Shown piece by piece: positions 8,757-17,429 of a stretch of 64,000 nt of DNA (position 1 is the first letter of the stretch; every line of letters begins with the position of its first letter). The notes under the pieces were generated by a model that was not told the DNA's origin, searched no databases, and saw only the letters and a list, made by a program, of their open reading frames with translations. Origin of the DNA: Streptomyces sp. MP131-18 (lineage in GTDB: Bacteria; Actinomycetota; Actinomycetes; Streptomycetales; Streptomycetaceae). The stretch spans positions 1,670,143 through 1,734,142 of the forward strand of contig NZ_LZNS01000001.1 of NCBI RefSeq assembly GCF_001984575.1. Reading direction: 5' to 3'. Position numbers and translations under genes: made by a program.

Positions 8757-10757
8757 TCACGACGCGGCGGCGGCCCGCGCTGCCGCGTCGATCGCCGCGA
8801 GGGAGCGCCGCACCTGATTCCGGTCGGTGGTGTACCAGAAGTCCGGCATCGAGGCGCGCAGGAAGCTGCCGTACCTCGCTTTGGCCAGCCGCGGGTCCAG
8901 GACGGCGACCACGCCGCGGTCGTCCGTGGCCCGGACCAGCCGCCCCGCCCCCTGCGCCATCAGCAGCGCCGCGTGACTCGCCGCGACCGCCATGAAGCCA
9001 TTGCCCCCGGCCTCCTCCACGGCCTTCTGCCGGGCGCTCACCAGCGGATCGTCCGGTCGCGGGAACGGAATGCGGTCCATCACGACCAACTGGCAGTTCA
9101 CTCCGGGGACATCGACGCCCTGCCACAGCGAGAGCGTGCCGAAGAGGCAGGTCCGCGCATCGGCCGCGAAGGACCGGATCAGCTCGCCGAGAGTCTCCTC
9201 GCCCTGGAGCAGGATCGGCATGTCCAGCCGGCCCCGCAGCTCCTCGGCCGCGGCCTGCGCGCCACGCATCGAGGAGAAGAGCCCGAGTGTGCGCCCGCCG
9301 GCCGCTTCCACCAGCTCGGACAGCTCGTCCAGCATGTCGGCACGGCTGCCCTCCCGGCCGGGCGGGGAAAGATGCTGCGCGACGTAGAGGATGCCCTGCT
9401 TGCGGTACTCGAACGGGGACCCGACGTCGAGTCCCCGCCACTCGGGCAGTTCCTCGCCGTGGTCCCCCTCCGGGGCGAGCCCGAGCGACGCGCCCACCCC
9501 GTTGAAATCGCCGCCGAGCTTGAGGGTCGCCGAGGTCAGCACCACCGACCTGTCCGCGAACAGCTTCTCCCGCAGCAGGCCCGACACCGACAGCGGGGCG
9601 ACGCGCAGCGAGGCACCGTATCGGTCGTGCCGCTCGTACCACACCACGTCGTACTCCGAGCCCTGCACAATGCGCTCGGAGACCTCCTGCACCGACTCGA
9701 TCGAGGCCAGGGCCTGCTTGCGCACGGCGTCCTCGTCGGACAGCGACGCGTCGCGCGTGCCCCCGATGGCGGTGATCACGGCGCGTGCGGCGTCCCGCAG
9801 CGCGGCAAGGGCGTACCCGAGGTCCTCGGGGATCTTCTCCAGCCGACCGGGCAGCGCCAGCTCCATCAGCCGCTCGAACGTCTCGGCGGCGGTCTGGAGC
9901 TGATCGGCGATCTTTTCGTCGATGAGCTTGGCGGCCCGCCGCACCGCCCGGTTGACCCCGCCGGGGGTCAGCTCTCCGGTGGCGACGCCGGTCACGCGTG
10001 AGACCAGCTCGTGTGCCTCGTCGACGATGAGGACGTCGTGGCCCGGCAGCACGGGGGCGCCCTCGATCGCGTCGATGGCGAGCAGCGCATGGTTGGTGAC
10101 GATGACCTCGGCGAGCTTGGCCCGCTCCCGCGCGGCCTCGGCGAAGCACTCGGCGCCGTACACACATTTGCTCGCGCCCAGGCACTCGCGGGAGGAGACC
10201 GACACCTGCGACCACGCCCGGTCGGACACCCCTGGAGTCAGATCGTCGCGGTCGCCGGTCTCCGTCTCGTCGGACCACTCCCGCAGCCGCAGCAGATCCT
10301 TGCCCAGCTTGCTGGTGGGCGTGCCGGGCAGGGACTGCGCCGCCTCGAACTGGTCGAAGAGACCGTCCTCGTCGTCCTGCGGAACGCCCTCGTGCAGGCG
10401 GTGCAGGCACACGTAGTTGGACCGGCCCTTGAGCGTCGCGTACTCGGGGCGGCGCCGCAGCACCGGGTGCAGCGCCTCCACGGTGCGCGGCAGGTCCCGC
10501 TCGATGAGCTGCCGCTGCAGGGCGAGCGTCGCGGTGGCGACGATGACGCGATCGCCCTGCGCGATGGCCGGAACCAGATATCCGAGGGACTTTCCGGTGC
10601 CGGTGCCCGCCTGGACCAGCAGGTGGGTGCCGCCCTCGATGGCCGCGGCCACGGCCTCCGCCATGGCGACCTGTCCCGGCCGCTCGGTCCCTCCGACGGC
10701 GGAGACCGCGGCGTGCAGCAGATCGTGGAGGGCCGGCCCCCCGGATGTGGCAGTCAT
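8757..10757 (-). CDS. dinG: DinG/XPD-family ATP-dependent DNA helicase
   Basis: A 666-residue superfamily 2 helicase of the DinG (XPD-like, 5'-3') family. Walker A is AGTGTGKS (residues 50-57) and the DEAH box is in LIVDEAHELV. Four cysteines (NYVCLHR, then ECLGASKCVYGAEC) form the expected iron-sulphur cluster. Downstream motifs include VVLTSATLKLGG and MAQGAGRLVRATDDRG. It would unwind forked DNA, R-loops or G-quadruplexes. The ATG at 10757 has AAGGTGA seven bases upstream. I looked for an SOS box in the 72 bases upstream and saw none, so damage inducibility is not supported here. The gene probably has its own promoter, or reads from the siderophore operon upstream on the same strand. Confidence 0.92.
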   Translation of the reverse strand: MTATSGGPALHDLLHAAVSAVGGTERPGQVAMAEAVAAAIEGGTHLLVQAGTGTGKSLGYLVPAIAQGDRVIVATATLALQRQLIERDLPRTVEALHPVLRRRPEYATLKGRSNYVCLHRLHEGVPQDDEDGLFDQFEAAQSLPGTPTSKLGKDLLRLREWSDETETGDRDDLTPGVSDRAWSQVSVSSRECLGASKCVYGAECFAEAARERAKLAEVIVTNHALLAIDAIEGAPVLPGHDVLIVDEAHELVSRVTGVATGELTPGGVNRAVRRAAKLIDEKIADQLQTAAETFERLMELALPGRLEKIPEDLGYALAALRDAARAVITAIGGTRDASLSDEDAVRKQALASIESVQEVSERIVQGSEYDVVWYERHDRYGASLRVAPLSVSGLLREKLFADRSVVLTSATLKLGGDFNGVGASLGLAPEGDHGEELPEWRGLDVGSPFEYRKQGILYVAQHLSPPGREGSRADMLDELSELVEAAGGRTLGLFSSMRGAQAAAEELRGRLDMPILLQGEETLGELIRSFAADARTCLFGTLSLWQGVDVPGVNCQLVVMDRIPFPRPDDPLVSARQKAVEEAGGNGFMAVAASHAALLMAQGAGRLVRATDDRGVVAVLDPRLAKARYGSFLRASMPDFWYTTDRNQVRRSLAAIDAAARAAAAS

Positions 10758-10829
10758 AGGGCAGTCACCTTACGCGGCGCCACTGACAGCGGCGAGCCGA
10801 CCGGGCACGGACCGGTACGGACCGGCCGT

Positions 10830-12578
10830 TCATGGAGTGTGGAGAGGGTTCGCGACCGTGCCGTGCACCGCCGCGTGCGGACGCCGCGCGCGGTCCCGGT
10901 AGCCGTCGAGATGAAGCCTGTTGCGGTTGAGGCACAGGCGGTCGATGCGCGGGGTGAGCAGGTCGAACGTCTCGTACCTGCTCTTGAGGTCGGGGAACCG
11001 CTGCTGGTGCTGAAGGATCTCCGCCCGGACGAGTGACCAGAAGTCGGCCTCGGGCACCCGCAGTTGCTCCTCGAACAGCGGAGCGAGATACCGGAAGACC
11101 CCGATGAAGAGACCGGAGTGGATGAACTGGGTGAGGAACGCGGGCGGTTCCGTCAGGAGTGTGCCGCGTACCAGGGCCGGGATGCCGTCGAACTCGGGTA
11201 TCGGCTCGGCACTCAGGTTGACGTCGTCGACGAAATCCTTCACGGCGAGGCGGACCGGCACGTCGGACTCGTCGAAGACGACAAGCGCGTTCTCGCCGTG
11301 CGGCGAGAAGACGGTGCCGTACCGGTACAGGAAGTGCAGCAGCGGCGGCAGCAGCGCGGCGAAGAGGCGCCGCAGCCAGGCGCGCGGCGCGAGCCCCGAC
11401 CGGCGCACGAGCTCGGCGGCGAGGGACCTGCCGTCCGGATCGGTCCAGAGGAGGGCCGCGAGGGTCCTGGCCCGCTCCCCCGGGCCGAGGTAGGGGCCGA
11501 TCGGCTCGCGCCATATGCAGCCGAGCAGCTCGCGGTACTGGTAGGGAACGCCGGGCAGCCGGTCGTACAGGGGGTGTTCCACGGTGACGGAGGCGGTTTC
11601 GCCGAGCAGGATGACGCGGGTTTCCTCGGCGAGGAACGGGTCCCGGGCGCGCACCTGGTGCATCCACGCGGTGACGGCCGGGGCGGCGAGGGTGCGTTCG
11701 GTGGGCAGCCCGCGCCAGACCAGCGTGTTGAGGATGGACAGCGGCAGCTTGACGCTGCGGGCGTCGGGCCGGGAAACGTTCAGGAAGGTGCGGATCGACT
11801 GCTGCGGCAGCCGTAGATCCCCGTCGGAGGGCAGGGGTATGACCCCGCGGGCCGCGATCTGGGGCGCGTAGAGCGGGGCTATCGTCTCGTCCCACTGCCA
11901 GGGGTGCACCGGAAGCCACAGGTAGTCGGCCGGGTCCCGCCCCTCGTCGGCGACGGCGCGGGCGAACGTGTGGCGGGTGGCCGGCGTCAGCTCGTCGGCG
12001 TAGAGGCGGTCGGGGGTGGCGAGGGCGGGCACGCCGCGGTAGCGGGCGAGGTCGCGGTGGACGGCGAGCCACGGCAGCGGCTGCGGGCTGCGCGCCTCCG
12101 GCGCCCAGCGGGCGGCGTCGGAGGCGGAGAAGCCGACCCGGCCCTTGTTGGCGACGAGCCAGGGGTGCCCGGTCTGCCGGCCCTCCAGGTCGGCGTGGTC
12201 GAGGTCGGCGAGCTGTGCGGCGGTGAGCGCGCCGTCGGCGAGGGTGACGTCCGCGCTGAGAGTGGCCGTCAGCTCCCGGATCAGGTGCCCCGTGGTGTCC
12301 CCCGACAGCCCGAGCAGCCCGTCGTGCGCGCGGGCGACGAACTCCAGCGGGTCGGCGGCGGGGGTGATGGACCCGGGGTCCACCCGCCAGTGGCCGTAGG
12401 CCCCGCGCCGCGCACGGAAGCGGTACGTCAGGTCGCTGCCGACGGGCAGGTGGTAGGCGTCGGCGGGCGAGCCGTCGGCCCTGGGCCTGATGACGTCCTC
12501 GTAGGCGAACTCGGCGAGCATCTTGGCAAGTAGCCTGCGGGCGGCATGGTGCCAGGCCGACTCGGGTGCGCGGTGCAT
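10830..12578 (-). CDS. NRPS-independent siderophore synthetase (IucA/IucC family), operon gene 3
   Basis: A 582-residue IucA/IucC-type synthetase that would join a carboxylate (usually citrate or succinate derived) to an amine or hydroxamate through an acyl-adenylate. The core block GHPWLVANKGRVGFS (about residues 137-151) is the nucleotide/carboxylate-binding segment. HPWQWDETIAPLYAPQ and RTFLNVSRPDARSVKLPLSILNT match the family fold, and a C-terminal ferric-reductase-like transporter-associated segment (PHGENALVVFDES) follows. The NKGR variant differs from the HPxxKSR form of the second synthetase, suggesting a different specificity class. The ATG at 12578 has GGAGG immediately upstream. 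It is the last gene of a three-gene operon, 30 bases after the acyltransferase. The product is not predictable. Confidence 0.85.
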   Translation of the reverse strand: MHRAPESAWHHAARRLLAKMLAEFAYEDVIRPRADGSPADAYHLPVGSDLTYRFRARRGAYGHWRVDPGSITPAADPLEFVARAHDGLLGLSGDTTGHLIRELTATLSADVTLADGALTAAQLADLDHADLEGRQTGHPWLVANKGRVGFSASDAARWAPEARSPQPLPWLAVHRDLARYRGVPALATPDRLYADELTPATRHTFARAVADEGRDPADYLWLPVHPWQWDETIAPLYAPQIAARGVIPLPSDGDLRLPQQSIRTFLNVSRPDARSVKLPLSILNTLVWRGLPTERTLAAPAVTAWMHQVRARDPFLAEETRVILLGETASVTVEHPLYDRLPGVPYQYRELLGCIWREPIGPYLGPGERARTLAALLWTDPDGRSLAAELVRRSGLAPRAWLRRLFAALLPPLLHFLYRYGTVFSPHGENALVVFDESDVPVRLAVKDFVDDVNLSAEPIPEFDGIPALVRGTLLTEPPAFLTQFIHSGLFIGVFRYLAPLFEEQLRVPEADFWSLVRAEILQHQQRFPDLKSRYETFDLLTPRIDRLCLNRNRLHLDGYRDRARRPHAAVHGTVANPLHTP

Positions 12579-12608
12579 CGGACCTCCAGGGTGATGGGGA
12601 CGGGCCGG

Positions 12609-13277
12609 TCAGCGGTCTCTGAGCATCAGTGCGGCACGTTTGTCCGGCAGGTCGGCCTCGGCGGCCTTGCGGAAGCCGGCCGCCCGGAACGCCGCGATCG
12701 AGGCGGTGTTGCGCACGTCCGGCTCGGCGACGACGCGCGGGCAGCGCGGCCGGTGGCGCAGCACGAGGTCGGCGACTCCGCGCAGCAGCGCGGCGCCGAT
12801 GCCGCGCCCGCGGTCCTCGGCGCTGCCGATCAGTACGTGCACCCCCGTGTCGTGCAGCCGGGAGGGGTAGTAGCGGGCGAGGGGGTCGAGATCGGCGCGG
12901 TAGATCTCCCAGTAGCTCATCGGCAGGCCGTCCAGGACCCCGAGGCAGGGCACGCTGCGGCCGTCGCCGTTCAGCTGCTGTGCGAGGTGTGCCCCGGTGC
13001 GCCCGGCCGGACCCGCCAGCAGCCAGAAGGCGTCGACCACCGGATCGTTCATCCAGGTGGCGACGAGCGACAGATCGCGGTCGAGCTGCACGGGAACGAG
13101 CTGGAGCACACCCGCCGCGGTGGCGATGGGGCCCCAGTCGGCGACGCGGTCCAGCGGGTCGGGGCCGTACGGGCCCGGCTCGGTGCCGTAGGCGGCTGGG
13201 GCGCCGGTCAGGTCGGGCGGCAGGTCGAGGTCGGCGGTGTCCTCTCCGCCGTCGGTGCCGGTGTCGGGGGCGGGCAC
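12609..13277 (-). CDS. GNAT acyltransferase of the siderophore operon (IucB-like)
   Basis: A 222-residue GNAT-fold protein of the siderophore N-acyltransferase group (IucB/MbtK-like). The acetyl-CoA pyrophosphate loop is GRGIGAALLRG (about residues 157-167), and the family-typical VVAEPDVRNTASIAAFRAAGF follows. Such enzymes usually acylate an N-hydroxylated lysine, ornithine or diamine before NIS condensation. The GTG start at 13277 has GAAGGAG six bases upstream, overlapping the end of the preceding synthetase gene (10-base gap), so translation is probably coupled. The N-terminal 30 residues are acidic and probably disordered. The substrate hydroxylase is not encoded nearby. Confidence 0.82.
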   Translation of the reverse strand: MPAPDTGTDGGEDTADLDLPPDLTGAPAAYGTEPGPYGPDPLDRVADWGPIATAAGVLQLVPVQLDRDLSLVATWMNDPVVDAFWLLAGPAGRTGAHLAQQLNGDGRSVPCLGVLDGLPMSYWEIYRADLDPLARYYPSRLHDTGVHVLIGSAEDRGRGIGAALLRGVADLVLRHRPRCPRVVAEPDVRNTASIAAFRAAGFRKAAEADLPDKRAALMLRDR

Positions 13278-13287
13278 GCGGGCTCCT

Positions 13288-15231
13288 TCAGACCGTGGCG
13301 AGCGGGTTGGGGACGGTGACGTAGACCGACTGGCCGTCGACGGGGCCGACCAGCTCGTCCAGACCGTGCAGCCGGGTCAGCAGGTTGGCCTTGCACCGCA
13401 GGGACTTGGCGTCGAGCAGGCGGCCCACCAGCGGCGACACGGGCCCGGTGGCCAGGGCCTCGTCGGCCAGGAAGCGACGGCACACGGCGAGCAGCGCCTG
13501 CTCGTCGCCGAGCCCCTGGGCGCCGAACGCGCCGACCAGGCCCAGCACGTTGTTGATGCCGGCGTAGTAGGCGAACCGCTCATCGGCGACCTCATCGGTC
13601 ACGAACGTGTCGGACTCCTCGCCGAGCCCGGGCAGCCGGCGCCGGAGCGCGTCGCGCCGCGAGGCGCGGAAGTAGTAGCCCTGGTTGTCGCGGAAGCGCC
13701 CGCCCGCCGGCCAGCCATCGGCGTCGAGCAGCACCAACGTGTTCTGCTGGTGGGCCTCCAGGGCGATCCCGGCGTGCGCGTCGAGCCACAGCAGCGGACG
13801 CAGAACCGCCCGCAGGTAGCGCAGCAGCCACTCCGCGGCCACGACGTGCACCGGCCGGCCGGTGCGTCCGGCCAGCGCGCGCACCACGTCCGCCAGCCGG
13901 GAGCCGAGACGGGGAGCCGCGTCGCCGGGCCGGGGGCGGGGGCCGGTGAGGGCGGCGAGGCACAGGACGTCGTCGCCGGGGCAGAACGGGCTCTGCCGCA
14001 GCAGCACGTCGAGCCCGGGAACGGGCCGGCCCTCGGCGTCGTCGACCGCGAGCCACGCCGGGTCGCGCACGATGTCGAAGCCGGGGCAGGCGGCCCGCCA
14101 CTCCTCGGCGAGCCCGGCGTCGAGCAGCCGGTGGACCTCCACACCGCGGTGCAGCTCCTTCCGCAGGTTTTCGCGGCGGGAGTTGGTGATGCGCAGCGCG
14201 AGCGACAGCTTGAGCATGGCGGGGGCGCCGGGCCGGTGAACGGTGCGCACCGACGAGGTGGGGTACCACGGGGTGCCGTGCGGCCCCAGATCGTGCAGCA
14301 GGCCCGCTTCGAACAGCGCGGCCACGGCCGGGCGTTGCGCCAGGTCCCTGGCCTGCCAGGGGTGCAGCGGCAGGACGGCGGTGTCCGGCGGAACGGTGAG
14401 GCCCGGCCCGGCGAGCCGTGCGGTGAGCGCGTCCGCGGCGACCGTCCGGCCGTTCTCGTGCCAGGCCGAGTCGCCCGCCAGCACGGCACGGTCCACCGCG
14501 AACCAGTGCAGCCGGAACGCGCCGCGCAGCTCCGGTGAGCAGCGGCGGGCCTCCGCTCCGGTGAGGCCGTCGCGGCTCTTCGGCGTCGGGTGCAGGGGAT
14601 GCCCGAAAAGGATGGACTGCTCCGCATCGAGGAACGCGTGGCCGTGTGCGGCGGGGTCCGGGTCCGCGCGCCTGGCACCCAGGAACTCCGCGGTGCGGCG
14701 GGCGGAGTCGGCGACCCGCCCCACCAGGTCCATCGCCTCAGCGGCCCGCCGTGCCTCGCCCCCGGCGGTGCCCTCCCCCGCGGCCGGCTCGCGGGCGAGC
14801 AGCGCGGCGAGGGTGACGGCGTCCAGGGGGCGTGCGCCGGCGGGCGCGTCCTCGAACGCGACGGTGCCGAACCGGTGCCAACCGGTCGCCGACCAGTGCC
14901 GCACGGGAACGCGCAGCACCGCACCCGAGGCGGGCAGCGGCAGCAGAAGCGTGCCGTCCCCGGGGCGCTCGGCACCGGCCTCGCGGACCCAGCACCTCAG
15001 CAGGCATTCGATCGCGGCCGCGTCGGCGGCCAGGACGGGGTCGGCATGCTCCAGCGGATCGGCCGGCTCCGGATCGGCACCTGGCGCGGGCCCGGCGGGC
15101 CGCGCGTCGGCGACGGGGCGGCGCGGGCCGGGCAGCTCCATGAGCCGGGCGAGCCGCCGGCGGACCGGCCGACGCTCACCGGACGGGCTCCGTTCGGGAC
15201 GGGGGCGTGCGTTCATCCGTGTGCGGCGCAC
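13288..15231 (-). CDS. NRPS-independent siderophore synthetase (IucA/IucC family), operon gene 1
   Basis: A 647-residue IucA/IucC synthetase. The core motif is the classic GHPLHPTPKSRDGL (about residues 226-239), with LPLHPWQARDLAQRP and TSSVRTVHRPGAPAMLKLSLALRITNS downstream and LEAHQQNTLVLLDADG near the C-terminus. It would form an amide or ester with a citrate-like carboxylate. The start is uncertain: GTG at 15231 or ATG at 15216, neither with a strong ribosome site. The first about 60 residues are arginine/proline rich and may not be translated. It leads the three-gene operon. I recall a similar block in S. coelicolor between dinG and hflX. No iron-box match is visible upstream. Confidence 0.85.
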   Translation of the reverse strand: MRRTRMNARPRPERSPSGERRPVRRRLARLMELPGPRRPVADARPAGPAPGADPEPADPLEHADPVLAADAAAIECLLRCWVREAGAERPGDGTLLLPLPASGAVLRVPVRHWSATGWHRFGTVAFEDAPAGARPLDAVTLAALLAREPAAGEGTAGGEARRAAEAMDLVGRVADSARRTAEFLGARRADPDPAAHGHAFLDAEQSILFGHPLHPTPKSRDGLTGAEARRCSPELRGAFRLHWFAVDRAVLAGDSAWHENGRTVAADALTARLAGPGLTVPPDTAVLPLHPWQARDLAQRPAVAALFEAGLLHDLGPHGTPWYPTSSVRTVHRPGAPAMLKLSLALRITNSRRENLRKELHRGVEVHRLLDAGLAEEWRAACPGFDIVRDPAWLAVDDAEGRPVPGLDVLLRQSPFCPGDDVLCLAALTGPRPRPGDAAPRLGSRLADVVRALAGRTGRPVHVVAAEWLLRYLRAVLRPLLWLDAHAGIALEAHQQNTLVLLDADGWPAGGRFRDNQGYYFRASRRDALRRRLPGLGEESDTFVTDEVADERFAYYAGINNVLGLVGAFGAQGLGDEQALLAVCRRFLADEALATGPVSPLVGRLLDAKSLRCKANLLTRLHGLDELVGPVDGQSVYVTVPNPLATV

Positions 15232-15289
15232 GTGCCGGGCACGGGACAGAACCCGGCGGCGCCTCCTCCTCTGTGGTCACCTGGCCGTC

Positions 15290-15303
15290 AACGCCTTGGC
15301 GTT
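15290..15303. promoter_or_regulatory. Inverted repeat upstream of the siderophore operon
   Basis: AACGCC-TT-GGCGTT is a six-base inverted repeat 59 bases before the first start codon of the siderophore operon. It does not resemble the IdeR/DmdR iron box (TTAGGTTAGGCTCACCTAA). It may be an operator for an unknown regulator, or chance. Otherwise the 273-base intergenic stretch shared with the divergent lipoprotein gene shows no clear promoter. Confidence 0.3.
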
Positions 15304-15504
15304 CCTCCACCCGTATTAACGACACGGCGCACGCCGGATCACGGCCTCCGGCAAGATCCTTTCGGCTCGCCGGCCAACCAGTACGGAACCGGGGACCCGG
15401 CTGCGGCCGTCCTCAAGGTCACCGGCATAGTTGGGGGACCGCCTCCGGCCACTGCGGGCGCAGGCAGGCAACACCTTCAGGATCACATCAGGGGGAGTGC
15501 ACCC

Positions 15505-16728
15505 ATGTCATCGATACGCAGGCGACGATCACGTCGCCGCGCCGGCCTGGCCGTGACGGCCCTGGCCGCGGCGCTGGCGCTCACCGCCACCGCCTGCAAC
15601 GGCGACGAGGAGTCGGGCGACGACGCGTCCGAGCAGCCGGGCGAGGACGGGTCGACGGGGGACGACCGCCTTCAGGAGCTGCTCGACACCCTGCCGTTCG
15701 AGGTCGATGTGGATGCCTGGATGGACGGCGGCTGGGCCGACTGGGACCGCGACACCTGGCTGCGCGAGGTCGGGGACTTCTTCAACCCGATCATCCAGGA
15801 CCTGTGGGACCAGGACCGCATGGGCGAGGCCGAGGACCCCGATCAGTCGATCGACGACGACCAGATCGAGGAGGACCCGAACGCGCCCGAGGCCGACAGC
15901 CCCGAGGCCGACCGCGGGATCACCGACCCCGAGCCCGCCCCGGTCGAGGCGGTCGCGGTCGACACCCCGTACACGGAGCACGGCGCGCCGATAGGCAAGG
16001 TCTTCTTCGACAGCCCCGAGGGCCCGATGGTCTGCTCCGGCACCGTCGTCGCCGACCCGAACGCCCCCGGCCAGTCCAACCTCGTGGCCACCGCGGGCCA
16101 CTGCGTGCACGCCGGCTCCGGCGGCGGCTGGTACCGCAACCTCAGCTTCGTTCCCGCGTACAACAACAACGGGCTGAGCGCCGACGAGCTGGCGAGCGCG
16201 CCCTACGAAGAGGTCGCGCCGTACGGGGCCTACTGGGCCGAGTACGTGTCCACCACCCAGTACTGGATCGACAACGGCACCATGACCGGCGGTGACGGCG
16301 CCCACGGCGACTTCGCGGTCATGTCGGTGGTGCCCGAGGACGACAGCGGCCTGTCCCTGGAGGAGCAGGTCGGCGCGGCCCTCGATGTCAACTTCGACGC
16401 GCCTGCCGTCGCCGGGCTCGGCGACGTCACGCTGTACGGCTTCCCCGCCGGGGAGCCCTACGACGGCGCCATGATGTACAGCTGCGTCGACACCCCGGGG
16501 CGGCTGTCCATGGACGCGTCGATGCCGGTGATGTACTGGGCCGGCTGCACGATGACCGGCGGCTCCTCCGGCGGCCCGTGGCTGCGGACGAACGAGGCCG
16601 GGGAGGCCGAGCTGGTCTCGGTCAACTCGATCGGCCCGCTGGAGAGCACCTGGCTGGCAGGCCCGCGGCTGGACGTGGAGGCGCAGGAGGTCTTCGACCA
16701 CGTGAGCACCGTGGAGGCGGGGGGCTGA
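15505..16728 (+). CDS. Trypsin-like serine protease lipoprotein
   Basis: A 407-residue exported protease. An arginine-rich n-region (RRRRSRRRAG) and a hydrophobic core lead to the lipobox-like TATAC, with the lipidated cysteine at C31; the twin arginines make Tat export possible. Residues 32-150 are a long acidic linker rich in Asp, Glu and Pro. The chymotrypsin-fold domain follows, with catalytic H199 in TAGHC, probable D269 in HGDFAVM and S355 in GGSSGGPW, plus cysteine pairs that can form disulphides. ATG 15505 has AGGGGGAG eight bases before it. It likely acts at the outer face of the membrane; the substrate is unknown. It is divergent from the siderophore operon and convergent with panD. 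Confidence 0.85.
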   Translation: MSSIRRRRSRRRAGLAVTALAAALALTATACNGDEESGDDASEQPGEDGSTGDDRLQELLDTLPFEVDVDAWMDGGWADWDRDTWLREVGDFFNPIIQDLWDQDRMGEAEDPDQSIDDDQIEEDPNAPEADSPEADRGITDPEPAPVEAVAVDTPYTEHGAPIGKVFFDSPEGPMVCSGTVVADPNAPGQSNLVATAGHCVHAGSGGGWYRNLSFVPAYNNNGLSADELASAPYEEVAPYGAYWAEYVSTTQYWIDNGTMTGGDGAHGDFAVMSVVPEDDSGLSLEEQVGAALDVNFDAPAVAGLGDVTLYGFPAGEPYDGAMMYSCVDTPGRLSMDASMPVMYWAGCTMTGGSSGGPWLRTNEAGEAELVSVNSIGPLESTWLAGPRLDVEAQEVFDHVSTVEAGG

Positions 16729-16744
16729 CACTCCCTCGGACCCG

Positions 16745-16798
16745 CGCATGCGAGGGGCCCGGCGTCCGCACTGGCGGATGCCGGGCCCCTCGCGTGCG
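16745..16798. terminator. Long hairpin terminator between the protease gene and panD
   Basis: Two 25-base arms (16745-16769 and 16774-16798) pair throughout, with two G-T wobbles, around a four-base loop. The hairpin lies 16 bases after the protease stop and 12 bases past the panD stop, so it can end both convergent transcripts. Confidence 0.8.
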
Positions 16799-16810
16799 TC
16801 CCCGCCGGAT

Positions 16811-17233
16811 TCAGCCGCCGGCCGTGGCCAGCGGGCTGCGCAGGGTATCGCCGCCCGGTACCGGCTCCGAGGGGTCGGAGCCGAGCGCGACGATGCGGTT
16901 GGCGCCGTCGACGTGCACCACCGCAGGGCGCATCCGACGGGCCTCCGCGTCGTCCACCTGTGCGTAGCTGATGAGAATGACGAGGTGGCCGGGCTGGACG
17001 AGGCGGGCGGCGGCACCGTTGATGCCGATGACGCCCGAGTCGCGTTCGCCCTCGATGACGTAGGTCTCCAGCCGGGCTCCGTTGTCGATGTCGACAATCT
17101 GGACCTGCTCGCCCGGCAACAGGTCCGCGGCCTCCATCAGCGCCGCGTCCACGGTCACGGAGCCGACGTAGTGCAGGTCGGCCTGGGTCACCGTGGCCCG
17201 GTGGATCTTCGACTTGAACATGGTGCGCAGCAC
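16811..17233 (-). CDS. panD: Aspartate 1-decarboxylase proenzyme
   Basis: A 140-residue PanD, which decarboxylates L-aspartate to beta-alanine for pantothenate and coenzyme A synthesis. The proenzyme self-cleaves between G24 and S25 in [10 protein letters not shown] to create the pyruvoyl group. The conserved [14 protein letters not shown] and [10 protein letters not shown] segments are present. The N-terminus [20 protein letters not shown] is canonical, which fixes the GTG start at 17233. The C-terminal about 20 residues ([17 protein letters not shown]) are a variable tail. It stands alone on its transcript, with a hairpin on either side. The upstream 137 bases hold its promoter, which I could not place with confidence. 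Confidence 0.95.
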   Translation of the reverse strand: MLRTMFKSKIHRATVTQADLHYVGSVTVDAALMEAADLLPGEQVQIVDIDNGARLETYVIEGERDSGVIGINGAAARLVQPGHLVILISYAQVDDAEARRMRPAVVHVDGANRIVALGSDPSEPVPGGDTLRSPLATAGG

Positions 17234-17370
17234 GTCGCAGCTCTCCCCTGGTCCGTGAGGTCGCGTTCCCGCTGACCGGGATACGCGCCGATGCCTCCAT
17301 GCTAGCCGCGCGCCGGACGGGTGTTCGGCCCGGCATCCGGTCCGTGGCTTCCGTCCGGGGCCGGGACAGG

Positions 17371-17406
17371 GTAAGGCCCCGCCCCTCGCGAGGGGCGGGG
17401 CCTTAC
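17371..17406. terminator. 36-base perfect palindrome, terminator of hflX
   Basis: An 18-base arm beginning GTAAGGCCCCGCCCC is repeated exactly in reverse complement, with no unpaired base. It lies 24 bases downstream of the hflX stop and upstream of the panD promoter region, so it ends hflX transcription before panD. Confidence 0.85.
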
Positions 17407-17429
17407 ACGTCTGCCGAACGCGTCCCCGC

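Noticed and set aside
10765..12072. An arginine-rich open frame on the minus strand over the siderophore synthetase
   Set aside because: It is the same strand in a different phase of a gene with clear IucA/IucC motifs; composition is Arg/Pro-rich as in shadow frames.
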